Positions 1-11,883 of a DNA stretch of 64,000 bases are shown piece after piece. A program made the translations under genes and the position numbers. The notes below the pieces were generated by a model. The model did not search any database. It saw nothing but the letters and a program-made list of their open reading frames with translations, and had not been told where the DNA came from. Numbering within the stretch: position 1 is the stretch's first letter; every line of letters begins with the position of its first letter. The stretch lies in assembly GCA_017893485.1 (NCBI GenBank), contig CM030366.1, positions 202,115,173-202,179,172 on the forward strand, read 5' to 3'. Origin of the DNA: Hemerocallis citrina (taxonomy: Eukaryota > Streptophyta > Magnoliopsida > Asparagales > Asphodelaceae).

Positions 1-1453
1 CTATCTTTTTTTTCTTATTTTTTTATATTTGGTTTCCGTCCACGATGACAGTTTCATGGATTGTCTGAACAATCCATGAAAGACATGCTTAGATACTGAA
101 TTTTCATTTGTTTTACTGTTTTAGATAGTGGATATTCCCAATCAGAGAAGAATATAAAGGTTTCAAGTTAGATACTGAATTTTCATTTGTTTTGTTATTT
201 TAGATATATTTAAAAACAAAATTAAGTACTAGATTTTTAGCATTGCAATGTAATTATTTTACCTCTGTATATATCATTAACAATTCCATTTGCAATTGGC
301 ACTATGATCTTATAATTTAAGATACAGATAGATCTTTTTGTAAGTTCAAAAAATATGTATATTCTGTATTGTGGTCTACTGTTGAATTAAACTATTGTTT
401 TTTTTTACAGAGCGGTCGCCCAGATGAAGGAAATTCTGATGATCAGAACTGAAGCTACTCGAGGGGTATGAAGCTACGGTCCTCCTTGCTGTTCTTATGT
501 CCTCCTTGCTGTATGGTTGTTGTTCTTATGTCCTCCTCCTTGCTGTTGTTATGTCAGACTGGTTTTTTTTTTATGAGAGTTATGTCAGTCTTTTAATTTG
601 GGATATTTTGGATATTTGTCAGACTGGTTTGTTTGGATATTTGGGATGTTAGTCCCTATATTAATTTGTTGATTATGACACTGTTAATTAATCAATGAAT
701 TTGGACGTTGATATGACACGTGTGAAACTTTATTATGTTTAATTATTCTTGTGTTTGGTTGTGATTTGCGCAGTAATATACAACGAAATTGGTTGAATAA
801 GTTGTGAATTAGTTTACAGGTTTTGTAAATGAAACTGTGAATTGAAATCGAACGGAAAACTGGAGTATCGAAAATAAACGGGCATAGCTAGACCGGCGTT
901 TTAAAAAATGCCGGTCTATCTAATCAATTTGTTAGGTGTGCGATATACCGGCGTTCCCACACACGCCGGCGTATGTCTTCAGTTGTAACGGCACCGAGGT
1001 ACACCGGCATTTTACGAACGCCGGTATACCTAACTACACCGGCGTTTTTTGGTCGCGCCGGTGATTATAAGTAGGGAAACCCGGGCACTCATAAACGCAC
1101 ATACACCAGCGGTCGTCGACTGCCGGTATACATTCGTTCTACACCGGCGTTTCTATAAATGTCGGTGAATTGATAAACACCGGCGGTCGTAAACCGCCGG
1201 TGAATGTATATTGGGGGTAAAAGAACGGCACCCAGAGACCCCCATACACCGGCGTTTTCTGGCCGCCGGTGTAGTTATCACATTTACCGGCGTCCACGAA
1301 AACCGCCGGTGTAGACCCCTTCTTTTCCGCGACGCTCGCTTCGGCGGCATTTGGACCGGCGCTATTATAAACGCCGGTGAAAGTTTTACCGGCGTAAAAA
1401 AATGCCGGTAAAGACGTAAAAAAATGCCGGGAAATCGAGTATCTTTTGTAGTG
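1..1453 (+). mobile_element. CACTA (En/Spm-type) transposon, right-hand part
   Basis: The plus strand ends with TTTTGTAGTG at 1444-1453, the reverse complement of CACTACAAAA, the hallmark terminus of plant CACTA transposons. The next three bases (gca, 1454-1456) would be one copy of the 3-bp target duplication; the other lies outside the window. From about 880 inward the DNA is packed with ACCGGCG-type subterminal repeats. A possible last coding exon follows a polypyrimidine-AG acceptor at 400-410 and runs from 411 to a TGA at 450-452; its frame is uncertain. The rest (1-400, 453-880) is AT-rich and shows no recognisable domain. The transposase genes must lie to the left. The terminus is certain; the exon is a guess. 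Confidence 0.85.
880..1443. repeat. CACTA subterminal repeat array
   Basis: About twenty copies of a short motif, ACCGGCGTTT or its complement AAACGCCGGT with small changes, occur in both orientations, many paired as small hairpins. In CACTA elements such arrays bind the TNPA-like protein and are needed for excision. The array explains the spurious open frames found here on both strands and its GC content, which is much higher than that of its surroundings. Confidence 0.8.
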
Positions 1454-2623
1454 GCACAACTAAACATCAAACAACCATACGTGCAAAATAAAAGTTAGAA
1501 AACCGTTTCATCCGTTACACAAGCTTTATGGGTTGACAGAAACGTTGCAGCATTTATTTTGGCCATTACTGGTATTTTCAGGTTGGAAAAATCAAAATAG
1601 GGGTTTAATTCAGTCCGGCATTCGTGTCCGTAGGATGTGCGGGCGCACACAAGCTGCATTACTCTGCTCGATTTTCCGACACATAAGAATCATTAAAAGT
1701 CTAGCTTAACCTTTCACTTTACGAGCATCACTGTTTCATCATAAGAATGGACATGGGAAAATCCCCACATCCAACATGATCTTTACAATTTAGTTGTCTT
1801 TTTTGAACCTAGATCTTGTGATCTTCAGTCAACTTGGTTGGGTATTCATTGTATCGACCTATTCTTTCATAGGTTTTAGTCTCATTACCCTCGATGACTT
1901 ATCAACTAACTCTCTATTTAACTCTTTGTTAGTAGATCCGCAATGATGAATTTAAGTCCACAGAGGTAGTCCCAATAGAGAATAGATGTCTAATGGTATT
2001 ATGTCTTCGACGAATATGTCTGAATTTACCATTATACATATTGTGCTGTATTACAAAAATTGCAGATTGAAGGAGACACGGGCTTTTTTCACCTTGGAAT
2101 AACCTCAAGGAAGTGGTGTAACCATTCGACATCTTCCCCACATTTGTCCAGTGCGATAAATTTAAATTCCATCGTGGATTTAGCGATCGCTGTTTGTTTC
2201 GAGGATTTCCACGCTGCACCACCTAGTGTAAACACATAGTCACTGGTGGATTTTAAATTATCACTAGATATCTAGTTCGCATCATTGTATCCTTCAAGTA
2301 CAGCAAGATATCTTGTATAGTGCAACCCATAATTACAAATAAAACACAAGTATTTCAGTATACTTGTAACTGCTTGTCAATGCTTGGTTTCAGAATTACT
2401 TGTATATCTACTTAATTTACTAACTACATATGCTCTGCCTGGTCTTGTACAACTCATCACGTACATTAGACTACCTATAATTCTAGAGTATTTTACTTGA
2501 GAAATACTCTCTTTTATTCTTGGATAAATGTAAAGTTAGATCTATCAGAGTTCTGGCAACTTGAGAATTATCTTTATCAAATTTTCCAATGATATTGTCT
2601 ATATAATATGACTGTGTTAAAAC

Positions 2624-2645
2624 TGTAACACCGTGTATGTTAAGA

Positions 2646-2739
<94 letters not shown>

Positions 2740-3129
2740 GAATAATAGAATAGAATAGCTAGACATATAGGAATAATTATGGGCTTGGTTGTATGAGAAT
2801 TTGGCCATGTGTGTATGATGAGAAGTGTGGCTGTTGCACTCCACGTGAGGTAGGTGGTAATGGGACCTAGGAGGGGTCTGCTGTGCTTGGGTGTGCGTGT
2901 TGCACGTGTGTGTGCACTTTGCACATGCCGTGTGCAAAACATATTCCCACATAGGAGTGAACTGGGATTTGAGTGTGTATATATAAAATATGACAATGAA
3001 CAAAGGTTACTTAATAAGCTATAGCACCTTTTGTGAGGCAAACCTGTGGTGGGTTGTTGTTAGAATCTATTTTTAGCGTGCACACATGTGTAGTCGTGTG
3101 CGCAGCAGAGAGGGGCTCGGTGCGTTACA
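2624..3129. mobile_element. 506-bp solo-LTR-like insertion in the copia A RT
   Basis: The insert begins TGTAACACCG and ends CGGTGCGTTACA, matching inverted ends. The flanking 5-bp sequences are AAAAC (2619-2623) and AAAAG (3130-3134), a duplication with one mismatch. Removing the insert rejoins the copia RT reading, which supports the boundaries. It has a long TA run and a TATA-like TATATAAA near 2980. The TGTAAC...GTTACA ends resemble those of the longer solo LTRs in this window, but no internal similarity to them was found. Confidence 0.65.
2647..2736. repeat. (TA)n microsatellite
   Basis: About 45 uninterrupted TA units inside the 2624-3129 insert. It produces artificial Tyr-Ile open frames. 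Confidence 0.95.
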
Positions 3130-4410
3130 AAAAGAGGCTCGTTTGATGTTCATGTCATTTTAATACAGCAAGTCTCATGCATTTCATGTCAAATCTCGAG
3201 TTCAACATATTTTTGGTAGATTTAATCATCTTATCATTGCTTCCAACAGTAAGCATGTCATATACATATAAACATATTATGATATATCTGCTTTCAGTGT
3301 CTTTGACATACACACATTAATCACATTCATTGATTTTGAAATCATTTGTCATCGTAACGTTGTCAAATTTCTCATGCTACTACTTTGGTGCTTGTTTCAA
3401 GCTATATAATAACTTCACCAGTTTACATACTTTCTTTTCTTGTCCTGGAGCTGAAAAATTCCCAGGTAGCTCCATATAGATTTCTTCATCTAGATATCCA
3501 TTAAAAAAATTGTTTTCACATCCATTTGTTGTACTTCAAGATTGCGCAAAGCTGCTATTGCAAGTACCATTCTAATAAAATTTATTCTCATTGCAAGAGA
3601 ATATGTATCAAAATAATCCAGACCTTCCTTTTGTCTATAATATTTGGTTACAAGTCTTGCCTTGTAATTGTCAATTGATCCATCAGCTTTCATTTTCCTC
3701 TTGAAAATCCACTTGGAACCTAAATGTTTACTAACTGGTGGAAGATCCACTAGTTCCCAGTATGATTTTGCATCAATTTCACTCTCAATGGCTTCTTTCC
3801 ACAGAGGACCATCACTAGAGTTCACCGAATCTTTAAAAGTTTGGGGTTCACCTTCAAGCATAACAGTCAAAATCTGGACCAAAAGATTTTTCCGTTCTTG
3901 TTCTTTTACGATGTCTAGGTTCCACCTCAACTTCTTCATCTTGGTCATCACTATCTTCACTGATAGTTTCATGTGTTCGTTTGGAAGAACTTTGTTCTTC
4001 CTTAGACTTACATGAAAATACATCTTCAAATAACGATTCATTTATAGCCTTCATTATCGTGTTCTTTTGTATATCATGGATATTAGATACATACATCAAG
4101 AACTAATAAACACTACTATTATGTGTATAGCCAATGAAAATGCAATTAACTGTTTTTTGTCATATTTTCATTTTCTTAGGTGGAGGTACTGCCACATTGG
4201 CAAGACAACCCCACATTCGTAAGTAATTGTAGGATGGCTTTCTTCCTTTCCATAATTTATATGAAGTTTTCTTTTCTTTCTTTTTAGGTGCCTTATTCAA
4301 AAGGTAATTAGCTGAAAGAATAGATACTTCCCACAAGTTTGGAGGTAAACCATAACTTATAACATTGCATTCATCATTTCCTTCAAGGTACGATTCTTTC
4401 GCTCGGCAAT

Positions 4411-4700
4411 TAGGGCTGCAATCGAGCCGAGCCGAGCCGAATACCTTCAGGCTCGAGCTCGGCTCGTTTACGAAATGAGCTTAATTTTGAGCTCGAGCTC
4501 GGTTCGAGCCGAGCTTTGACCATATTCGAGCCGAATAGCTCGCGAGCTTAGCCTAAAAAAAAAAATCAAGCTCAAGCTCAGCTTGTTTACGAAACGAGCT
4601 CGATTTTGAGCTCGAGCTCGGCTCGAGCTCGGTTTGAGCCGAGCTTTGACCGAGCTCGAGACGAATAGCTCGCGAATAGCTCGATTCGTTTGTAGCCCTA
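4411..4700. mobile_element. hAT-type MITE (290 bp)
   Basis: Starts TAGGGCTGCAA and ends TTTGTAGCCCTA, imperfect inverted termini typical of a plant hAT family. The flanks are TCGGCAAT (4403-4410) and TCGGTAAT (4701-4708), an 8-bp target duplication with one T/C difference. The body is made of GAGCTCGAGCTCGG repeats and their variants and has no coding capacity. It interrupts the copia A integrase, so it is younger than that element. Confidence 0.9.
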
Positions 4701-5700
4701 TCGGTAATACTGTTGGACTGAGGAGAATAAAATGATGTAGTTTCATGTATAATCTCATACTTAGCACAAGTGTCAGAAATTGCGATTTATACTCCCCACC
4801 TCGATCACTTCTTATCACCTTAATTTTCTTGTTGAGTTGATTCTCAACTTCATTGTTATAGAGAACAAATTTGTCTATAGCTTTGTTATTGCTTTTAAGC
4901 AAATACACATAATAGTATTTTGTGTTGTCATCCAAAGGTAATACAATACTTATTACCCCCTTCTTCTTTGTGTCATTTTTAAATCAAAAATATCACTGTG
5001 AATTAAATCAAGGGGTTCAGTTCAGTGTTTCTTTCAACACTTTTAAATGATCTTGTTAGTTTTGCATCAACACATGTTTCACAATTATGATTGTAATCAA
5101 TTTAGAATGTTGATATATGATTCAATTTAATTAGTCTACGCAAGTATCATAATTAACATGTCTTAGTCTTTAGTCTACCATGTCATAAATTGGAAGACTC
5201 AAGCATAAGTAGAAGAGCTAGTTTTATTGATATTCTTGACCATTGTCATTACATTGAGTTTGAACATTCCACCAGGCATGTATCATCTACCAATATACAC
5301 TGCACTCTTAAACAAAATAAATTTATTTGACTCAAACACTAAGCAAAATCTGTGATTATTAAGCAGAGAACCAGATACCAGGTTCTTACAGATTTCAGGA
5401 ACATACGCAACACTGTTTAGAGTCAATTCCTTCCTAGAAGTCATCTTTAAGATCACTTTACCTTGGCCCTTGATTTCCGAAGTAGCCGAGTTCCCCATGA
5501 ACATCTTCTTCCCAATCTCTAATGATTCAAAAGTGGAGAACAATCCTCTGTTAGAGCACACATTGTGGGTAGCTCCAGTATCAATCGACCACTCTTTAGG
5601 GTTTGAACCCATCAAGTTCACCTTTGAGACCACAGCTGAGAGATTGATTTCATAAACTTCTTCAGCAATACTTTCAACCACATTGGCCTCTCTGTTCGGG
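4470..5700 (-). pseudogene. Copia A protease and integrase remnant
   Basis: On the minus strand the aspartic protease motif appears as WSIDTGATHNVC at about 5590. It is followed by the GAG-pre-integrase region, whose LVSGSLL block lies near 5360. The integrase core is seen at about 4900-4780, with KVIRSDRGGEY carrying the second catalytic Asp of the DDE triad. A hAT MITE at 4411-4700 has been inserted into the integrase and ends this part of the frame. Several stops separate the blocks, so the polyprotein cannot be produced. The assignment to Ty1/copia rests on the PR-INT-RT order and on the motifs. Confidence 0.8.
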
Positions 5701-6614
5701 TTCCTTTTGGGAAGTATGTAGTCAGTAGATTTGTGACCTAGCTTGTCACAGTTGAAGCATTTGCCTTGAAATTTTTGCTTCTTGGAGATTCCAATTTTAG
5801 GTCCCAACTTGGACCATTTTTCTTTGTTGTTGTAGTTCTTGGTTTGGGAATGTTGACTATGTTCGACTACACTTGCCTTGGTCGCATGACTGTTGGTCCC
5901 TATCTTTTCAGATCCTATGTTGTCTTCTTCAATACGAAGCCTGAAAATCAGATCCTCAATGCTCATTTCCTTTCCCCTGTGCTTCAGGTAATTTTTGAAT
6001 TCTTTCCAACATGTTGATAGTTTTTCAATAATTCAAGCAACTTGAAAACTTTAACTCGGGATCTTACCTTCAGCGTGTATCTCATGCAGGATTAGTTGAA
6101 TTTCTTGAACTTGACTGATCACCGTCTTGGAATCCACCATCTTGTAATCTATGAAGCGGCACACAATAAATTTCTTGACGTCGGCATCCTCAGTCTTGTA
6201 TTTGTGGTCTAGAGATTCTCATAGCTCCTTAGCAGTTCTCATATCATTGTAAACATTATACAAAGAGTCAGCTAAACCATTCATTATGTAATTTCTACAT
6301 AAGTAATCAACACTTTTCCAAGTATCTACAACAGCAATGACTTGGTGGTCTTGCTCATCTTCTTGGAGATTATGAGCTCCTTCATTCAAGAACTTTGCAA
6401 TATTCAAGTCGGTCAAATAAAACATCATTTTCTGTTGTCATCTCTTAAAATTCTGCCCGTTGAACTTCTCAGGTTTTTTTCTATGGGAGACTGGGATAGG
6501 TACAGTGGCAGGCATTGGCACTTGTGCCATAGCAACGGTCGGCAATTGGGCCGTTTGAACAGTCGACAATTGGGTCATTTCAGGCACAACAACATTGTTT
6601 GATGCAGTTGTCAT
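5700..6614 (-). pseudogene. Copia A gag (nucleocapsid) remnant
   Basis: The likely gag start is the ATG at 6614 (MTTASNNVVVPEM), just after a pyrimidine-rich stretch ending in AG. This context resembles the gag start of copia B. Recognisable gag blocks follow: EKFNGQNFKR near 6440, YLCRNYIMNGL near 6290 and the SIEDLIFRLRIEEDN block near 5960. A CCHC zinc knuckle (CFNCDKLGH) sits near 5765-5735, though its last Cys is replaced. At least three frame breaks occur between 6440 and 5970. Gag would package retrotransposon RNA; this copy cannot encode the full protein. Confidence 0.75.
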
Positions 6615-8825
6615 TTCTGAAAACCTACAATGAAAGTGTAAGTTTTCAGTTTGAAAAAGAAGAAAGAGTGCCTCGAAATCAGCAAAGAGGAAACCATAAT
6701 CTGTTTTAAGTTTGTAAGAAAATTTGTAGGAAAATAACTTTGATCGAGAGGCAGAAAACCAGAGATTGGGAAGAGGTGGTTGAAAACCATATGAGAATAT
6801 AAGGAAAAATAAAGTAAAAGGAAACGAATACCAAACTGAGTATAAACGAGTCTTGTGTGCCACACAGTATCCATAAAACATATTTGCCTTCCTCACCCGG
6901 TGCAGGAGAAATGCAGTAGCATCTGTCTCCTTGGATAAAACGGTTGCAGAGTATCAACGGCAGGCACAATGTTACACTCCCAAATCAACGAAGTGCAAAA
7001 ATCTATCACTGACTCAAGAGAAAACAAAGAAGGACAAGAGAGGAATTCTGATTGGAGAATTTTTGGGTGTATAGGATAGGAGGAAGATGCCTCAATTTAA
7101 GGGTTTCTAGGAAGACAGGTGAATGAATGCACAATTAAACACTAGAAAAACGTTTCGTAATTAAAACTTGGGCAAAAAGAGAAGCCCCACACAGGGTGGG
7201 GTTCAAGTTGGTCTAGCATTCTTGTCCGCACAAAGCCACATATAATTTCAATCCAAAATTTACAAGCCCCCCTCCTTATTCTTACCATAGTAACAGTTGA
7301 TGAAAATAGTGAAAAGATAGTATATAATTAATAATTCTACATAATCACACTACTCAGTCTACTCTCATGTTGATACGCTGATTGCCACTACAAGAGAGAA
7401 AAGGAGAAGTGAGCGCAGGAAAGCTAGGCCTAAACATTTTGGAAGATTACATATGTGTAACGCCCCGAATTCCAAATAAGGCTGAATTCGAGATTTCACA
7501 GGATCTTTACTCCACTTTGTACAATTTTACAAGGAAATTAAAACTTTTTCAATAACATCAGAGTTACAGTACACTTTGTTTACACAGCGGAAGAATAAAA
7601 GATTACAATGAAATAAATACAACATTTTTAAATAAGAATAGTATTAGCATATCCACTTTATTGCTTCATGATCTTCCCATTACCTGCATGAAAGACTATG
7701 GGTACGTCAGTTGATTACAACCGACGAAATGTTATACACGGCTATCCTTTCTATGCCGGAAACAGTACAACGATCTCATTACTTTAACAAAACACAAAAG
7801 ATTGAATGAATAAATAAAGTGTAGAATGTGACTACGCTAAACATGTAAGTGTATGTCATGCCTTAATGCCTAATGCACACAATTTATACTAGGATGACAC
7901 TAATGCATACTTGTTCGGATTCTATGCATCCCATACAATATAGGTCTGAGGGCAAGTGCCTACATACTCCACAATAAAGGGCTCGATCTCTCGCCATGAT
8001 AACTACCCAGTAATAAAATAAGGTTTAGATCATTCCACGAATATGGGTCCCAGCCCAACAACTATTTTAACGGTTCCCACATCATGCGAATCATCCCGCA
8101 AGTGCCCCCTAGCCCCGGTATACATATATACTTTGGAGACAGTAAACTATCTACCCGACTTCGCCAAGTCCCGGATTTAAATATAAACAAAAATCCGTCT
8201 CCCACAAAGCAACCTTAGTCCGACGACTGGGTCTATCGCCACGGAGATCCACCGCCGACTATATAGAGGTAACCCACTTACGTTTGCCCAGGTTTACTAC
8301 ATCTTCTCCTAAGTGCCTAATCATTCTTAATTCAAGAGATGAACATGTTATCAACCCTAGAATCAATCTTACCTCTTACTGGATTTGTTCACAAAAGTAC
8401 GAGATCGCCCGACGGCATTATCTCGAAATCAAGTCTCAAAATCTTTCTTTCAAAATCACCGGTAACCGAGGATCTTACTAATTCTTAATCATAAACTTTC
8501 ATGTACAAGAAGCATGGGTACACATACCCTTTAAGAATCATGTCTTAAACCTAGATAATTCTTATCTTTCAACTCATTTCACAACTTAATTAAGCAATGT
8601 CTCATTTTAGCACTATTCATGATTCTTTAATAATAATTAGTCTTTTTCATGAGTAAACTTCATTCAATGTCGATCTCTTTAACGACTTAAGTGCAAATGA
8701 CCAATTCACATTTCAACATATACCAAGCACTTTAACTTTGCATAAGTAAATCATCACTTCAAAAGAAATTTATTCACATGGATAATTTATTCTCATTCTA
8801 CTAATAAACTTCATTAATAATTGTC

Positions 8826-8886
8826 AAATATCATTTTTCATTTTTCATTTTTCATTTTCATTTTTCATTTTTCATTTTTCATTTTG
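8826..8886. repeat. TTTTTCA short tandem repeat
   Basis: About eight units of CATTTTT, some missing a base, inside the 7456-11104 solo LTR. Confidence 0.9.
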
Positions 8887-10131
8887 CTCATTTTTAGCAT
8901 AAATCAATGTCTCAAAATAATGTCTCTCAAGTGTCTATTTTTGCTTTTCAATAAACAAAAAAAATCTTTAAAACTATTTTCTATAAATTCTTCATCATGT
9001 TTTATGAGTACTAGGATTTTTCTCAAAATTTTCAATTGCATTAGAACTACCTAAATGCATTAAAAACCCCCAAAAAAAATAATGTGCTCTCCCTGGGTTT
9101 CTAACCCGAGCCAATATAGCCAGCGCCCAAATCAGAGCACGCCAACCATAAAGTCCATATGAACTTATTGTTTTAATCCCTCATTAAAATCCTCTTATGC
9201 CCACTTCTCGGTTAATTTATTTCAAAAAAAGTCTACAAAGTAAAAAAAGTTTGGGTTATCAAGTTTTGAATCCAGCCCGACCAGGAAGCAGCGCAAAGCC
9301 AATCCAACAGGCCAAGTGCGCCCAACGACTTACAGGGAACTCGAGTGGGTTTTATTCCAACTTTTTGATGTTTCATTATTTTACAAAAACTCGATTCTTC
9401 TAGTTTTGATCTAATCTTTTATTTAGTTGAAATAGACTTATATAAACTGAGATTTATAACAGTAACCCGCTGTCTTGTAGATCATAACAAAAAAGTAAAA
9501 TAACTCACTAATTTTACATTCGTTCTTTCTAGCATATTATACTTTTATAAAAAAAAAATCTAATTTGTTCCATAACAACTTTATTTTTTTTAACTTACTT
9601 ATCAAGAAGTATCTTCAATACTTTCATACAAATTAAAATTTTGTACAAAGGACCAAATATATCTCTAGTTCAACCATGAACATTTCAAGTATTTCTTATG
9701 CGAAAACTAGTATGTTTACCAATATCGACGTGTCAAAATTTCACAAAACAAAATTCATCTTTCTCTTCTTTTAAAGCATTAATCCACAAAAATATTCTTT
9801 AATCATTATCCATACTTATCATAGTTTTGACAAACAAGAATTGCAAACATTCTAACATGGTTCATATGATTATTTTTCTACTCCTTACTTAGCATGGTGA
9901 TGTGTTCACTAACGATCAACAAGATCATTATATTTTGCTAGCATGGATTCTACAAATATCTTATTCAACTTATATTACTCTTTAAACTAATTTAGCATGC
10001 AAGTTCTACTTTAGAAAGCATGAGAACACCCACCTTAGTTGGAGAATGAAGACTACAAAAGAAAAAAGGGCTCCTTCTTGCTCCTAGCTCCTAGCAATAG
10101 TCTCCAAGCACAAGAACACTCTTTTCTTAGT

Positions 10132-10199
10132 CTCTTTCTTTTCTTTCTCTCTTTCTTTCTTTCTTTCTTTTCTTTTCTTTCTCTTTTCTTTTCTTTTTG
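10132..10199. repeat. TTTC/TTTTC polypyrimidine tract
   Basis: A nearly pure pyrimidine run on the plus strand (purine on minus), 30-100 bases downstream of the minus-strand TATA box. It may be part of the LTR leader. Confidence 0.9.
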
Positions 10200-10239
10200 A
10201 TAATATTTTTGGTGTAATGAGAAAGGAAAAATAGGGCTC

Positions 10240-10247
10240 TATTTATA
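10240..10247 (-). promoter_or_regulatory. TATA box of the family 1 LTR
   Basis: On the minus strand the sequence reads CACTATAAATAGAGCCC, a good plant TATA box, followed by an A-rich leader. It is the likely U3/R boundary signal of the solo LTR. Activity is not shown by the sequence. Confidence 0.6.
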
Positions 10248-11196
10248 GTGTTTTGGAAGGGTCTATTTTGCATATTTTCACCCCTAATAACTCTCCTAAT
10301 TAACTCTTACAACCCTTCCAATTCTAAACTCCTAAAACCTACAACTCTCCACCTCCCACTCTTTCAAACTTAACTCTTCTCATTCAATCTCTCTCTTTCT
10401 CTCTTCATGATGAAAACCGGCCCCCCTTTACCCACAATATGGTCCAAGTTCATTGGTGCATGCATGCACACATGCATAAACAAATATGCATACATTTCTA
10501 TAACTCTAAATGTATACTAACATTTGTAACTTGTCATGTATTAGTGCATGGTCAACTAAAAATGTGATTTTAGTAGTGGGCTTGCTACAAGGGGCTCATT
10601 ACTAATTGAATTATTTAATCACCTAGAGGGCTTCTTTCCTAATGGGCTAGATTTAGTTTATAGGTTCATGGATCAAACAAAGGCTAAATAAAACTAATGC
10701 ATGCTAAAAATAGTAAAATGAGAGTAGCAAAAAGAGAATAAAAATTTGCACGTGCACCATATGTGCAAAAAATCAAAAAATGCATTTTTTTTTATCAAAA
10801 TAGGGAGAAATAAATTTCTGTTTTATAAAACGAGTTCGAACACGTAAAATAAATAGTCAATATAGAAATATCACACTTAGTGATAAAAAATACGCAATTG
10901 ATACGTGCATCGAAAACACATAAAATACACGTAAAATACAGGGATTGAAATATTGTATTTTTGTTGACTCAAAATGAGGTAAAATCAATGCCGAAAATGC
11001 ATAAATAGTCGGTAATCAAAATACGTAGTGAAAACACGTTACAAAATACACGTGCATAACACACGAGGGCAAAATTGTCATTTCCAATTTTGCGAGGTGT
11101 TACAATATGCACATAGTGTGCACGTGCAGATTCAATCGACAGTTTTGGCGGGAAGACACGTGGATGACTGTGATCGACTACCTAGTTACTATAAAT

Positions 11197-11883
11197 TAGG
11201 GGTGGGCTCGGTACGGTACCGGACTTTTTGACATTGTATCATTACCATACCAAACTAGTTCGGTTTAAAAATATGCAAACCGTTACCAACCAAAAAGTTC
11301 GGTATACCGACTACTTCGGTTGGTAAGGTTCAGAATTGGTGTTATACCAAATATGACCCAACAAATACCATAGCAAATATCTTTTCATGAGCTGTTTGAA
11401 TCTTCATGGATAGTTTTGGATACAATGTCTGTGAGTTCTTTTATGATCAGATTAACTGAAAAGCTATGATGCGTTCCTTATATTGTGTACCACTTACCTT
11501 CCTGATATCGAATATCATTTCCTACAAAAAACAGAAAGAAAACTAGATTTTAGTTGTTTTCAGTCAGATTTTTTTTTCCTTTTGCTTTTTCTAGGTAGGG
11601 GCTTAATCAGATGTAACCGTGTATTCTCATTGTTTTTTTTTCCTACTTCCGATCAAAATGTATTATGGTTGTTCTAAGCCTTAAAATGATTGCTATTGAG
11701 TTTGGTTGTTGCCTATGTTGCATGCCAATATTTGAGGGTTTGATTCCTCTAACATGTAACTTATATGTAATGCAATAAAAGTGTGTACCAATTTCTTATA
11801 TAATTTTACAATTGACATATGCACTGGTTTATCTTGGTCTTAACATATTAGTCTCTTTCCAGTGTCATATTTATGTACTTGTT
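11197..11883. other. hAT-like terminus and unassigned DNA replacing gypsy gag
   Basis: Similarity to the gypsy LTR ends at TAGGGGTGGGC (11197), a common hAT-type terminus. It is followed by about 150 bp of TTCGGTATACCG-like subterminal repeats. No matching right end (GCCCACCCCTA) was found before the gypsy pol resumes near 11884. The element is probably truncated, and the gypsy U5, primer-binding site, gag and protease were lost with it. 11350-11883 shows no recognisable coding or RNA feature. Confidence 0.5.

Larger units (their letters stand above)
1860..4099 (-). pseudogene. Copia A reverse transcriptase and RNase H remnant
   Basis: The minus-strand frame from 4099 starts in the integrase-RT linker, rich in Glu, Asp and Lys. 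From about 3960 to 3490 it reads as the N-terminal RVT_2 domain, with the blocks WKEAIESEIDA, GSKWIFKRK and VQQMDVKTIFL. The active-site YVDD block lies near 3260-3230 and is degraded to a YVYDM-like reading. The frame is then split by the insert at 2624-3129 and resumes at about 2610 with TQSYYID-type and SCTRPGRAYVVSKLSRYT-type blocks. RNase H continues to about 1930. Stops and frameshifts are spread throughout, so no functional polymerase can be made. The family assignment is firm; the exact ends are not. Confidence 0.8.
1457..7245 (-). mobile_element. Degenerate Ty1/copia retrotransposon (copia A)
   Basis: Read on the minus strand this holds gag, zinc knuckle, protease, integrase, reverse transcriptase and RNase H in the Ty1/copia order, all broken by stops and frameshifts. 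Two stretches look like LTR remnants: about 1490-1640 and 7140-7245 share diverged blocks such as a GGCATTCGTGTCCG / AGCATTCTTGTCCG pair. The left LTR appears cut by the CACTA end at 1453. It also carries a 506-bp LTR-like insert (2624-3129) and a hAT MITE (4411-4700). The outer boundaries are approximate because no TSD could be found. It is related to copia B at 20012-24477 (similar gag start, PR block and 3' noncoding region) but is more decayed and keeps the RT domain that copia B has lost. Confidence 0.8.
7456..11104 (-). mobile_element. Solo LTR, 3.65 kb, family 1
   Basis: Ends TGTAACGCCCC (7456) and GAGGTGTTACA (11104), flanked by a perfect 5-bp duplication ATATG (7451-7455 and 11105-11109). 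It contains no gag or pol reading frame, so it is read as a solo LTR. Orientation is minus: read that way it begins TGTAACACCTCGCAAAATTG, nearly the same as the start of the LTR at 63943. A TATA box for that orientation lies at 10247-10240, giving a very long R-U5 part. The body is AT-rich with two simple repeats. Confidence 0.85.
7371..11196 (+). repeat. 5' LTR of the gypsy element, split and truncated
   Basis: 7371-7455 and 11105-11196 together match the first part of the 3' LTR (26683-26862), including the shared GCCACTACAAGAGAG block and a TATA box (CTATAAAT) near 11190. The two parts are separated by the solo LTR 7456-11104. After 11196 the similarity stops at a hAT-type terminus, so the rest of the LTR, with its U5 end and primer site, is lost. 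Confidence 0.85.

Noticed and set aside
1139..1470. Overlapping open frames on both strands near the CACTA end
   Set aside because: They are produced by the ACCGGCG subterminal repeats and read as low-complexity protein.
2617..3041. Minus-strand frames with long Tyr-Ile tracts
   Set aside because: Translation of a (TA)n microsatellite inside an LTR-like insert; similar frames at 16339, 19492, 33750 and 38662 have the same cause.
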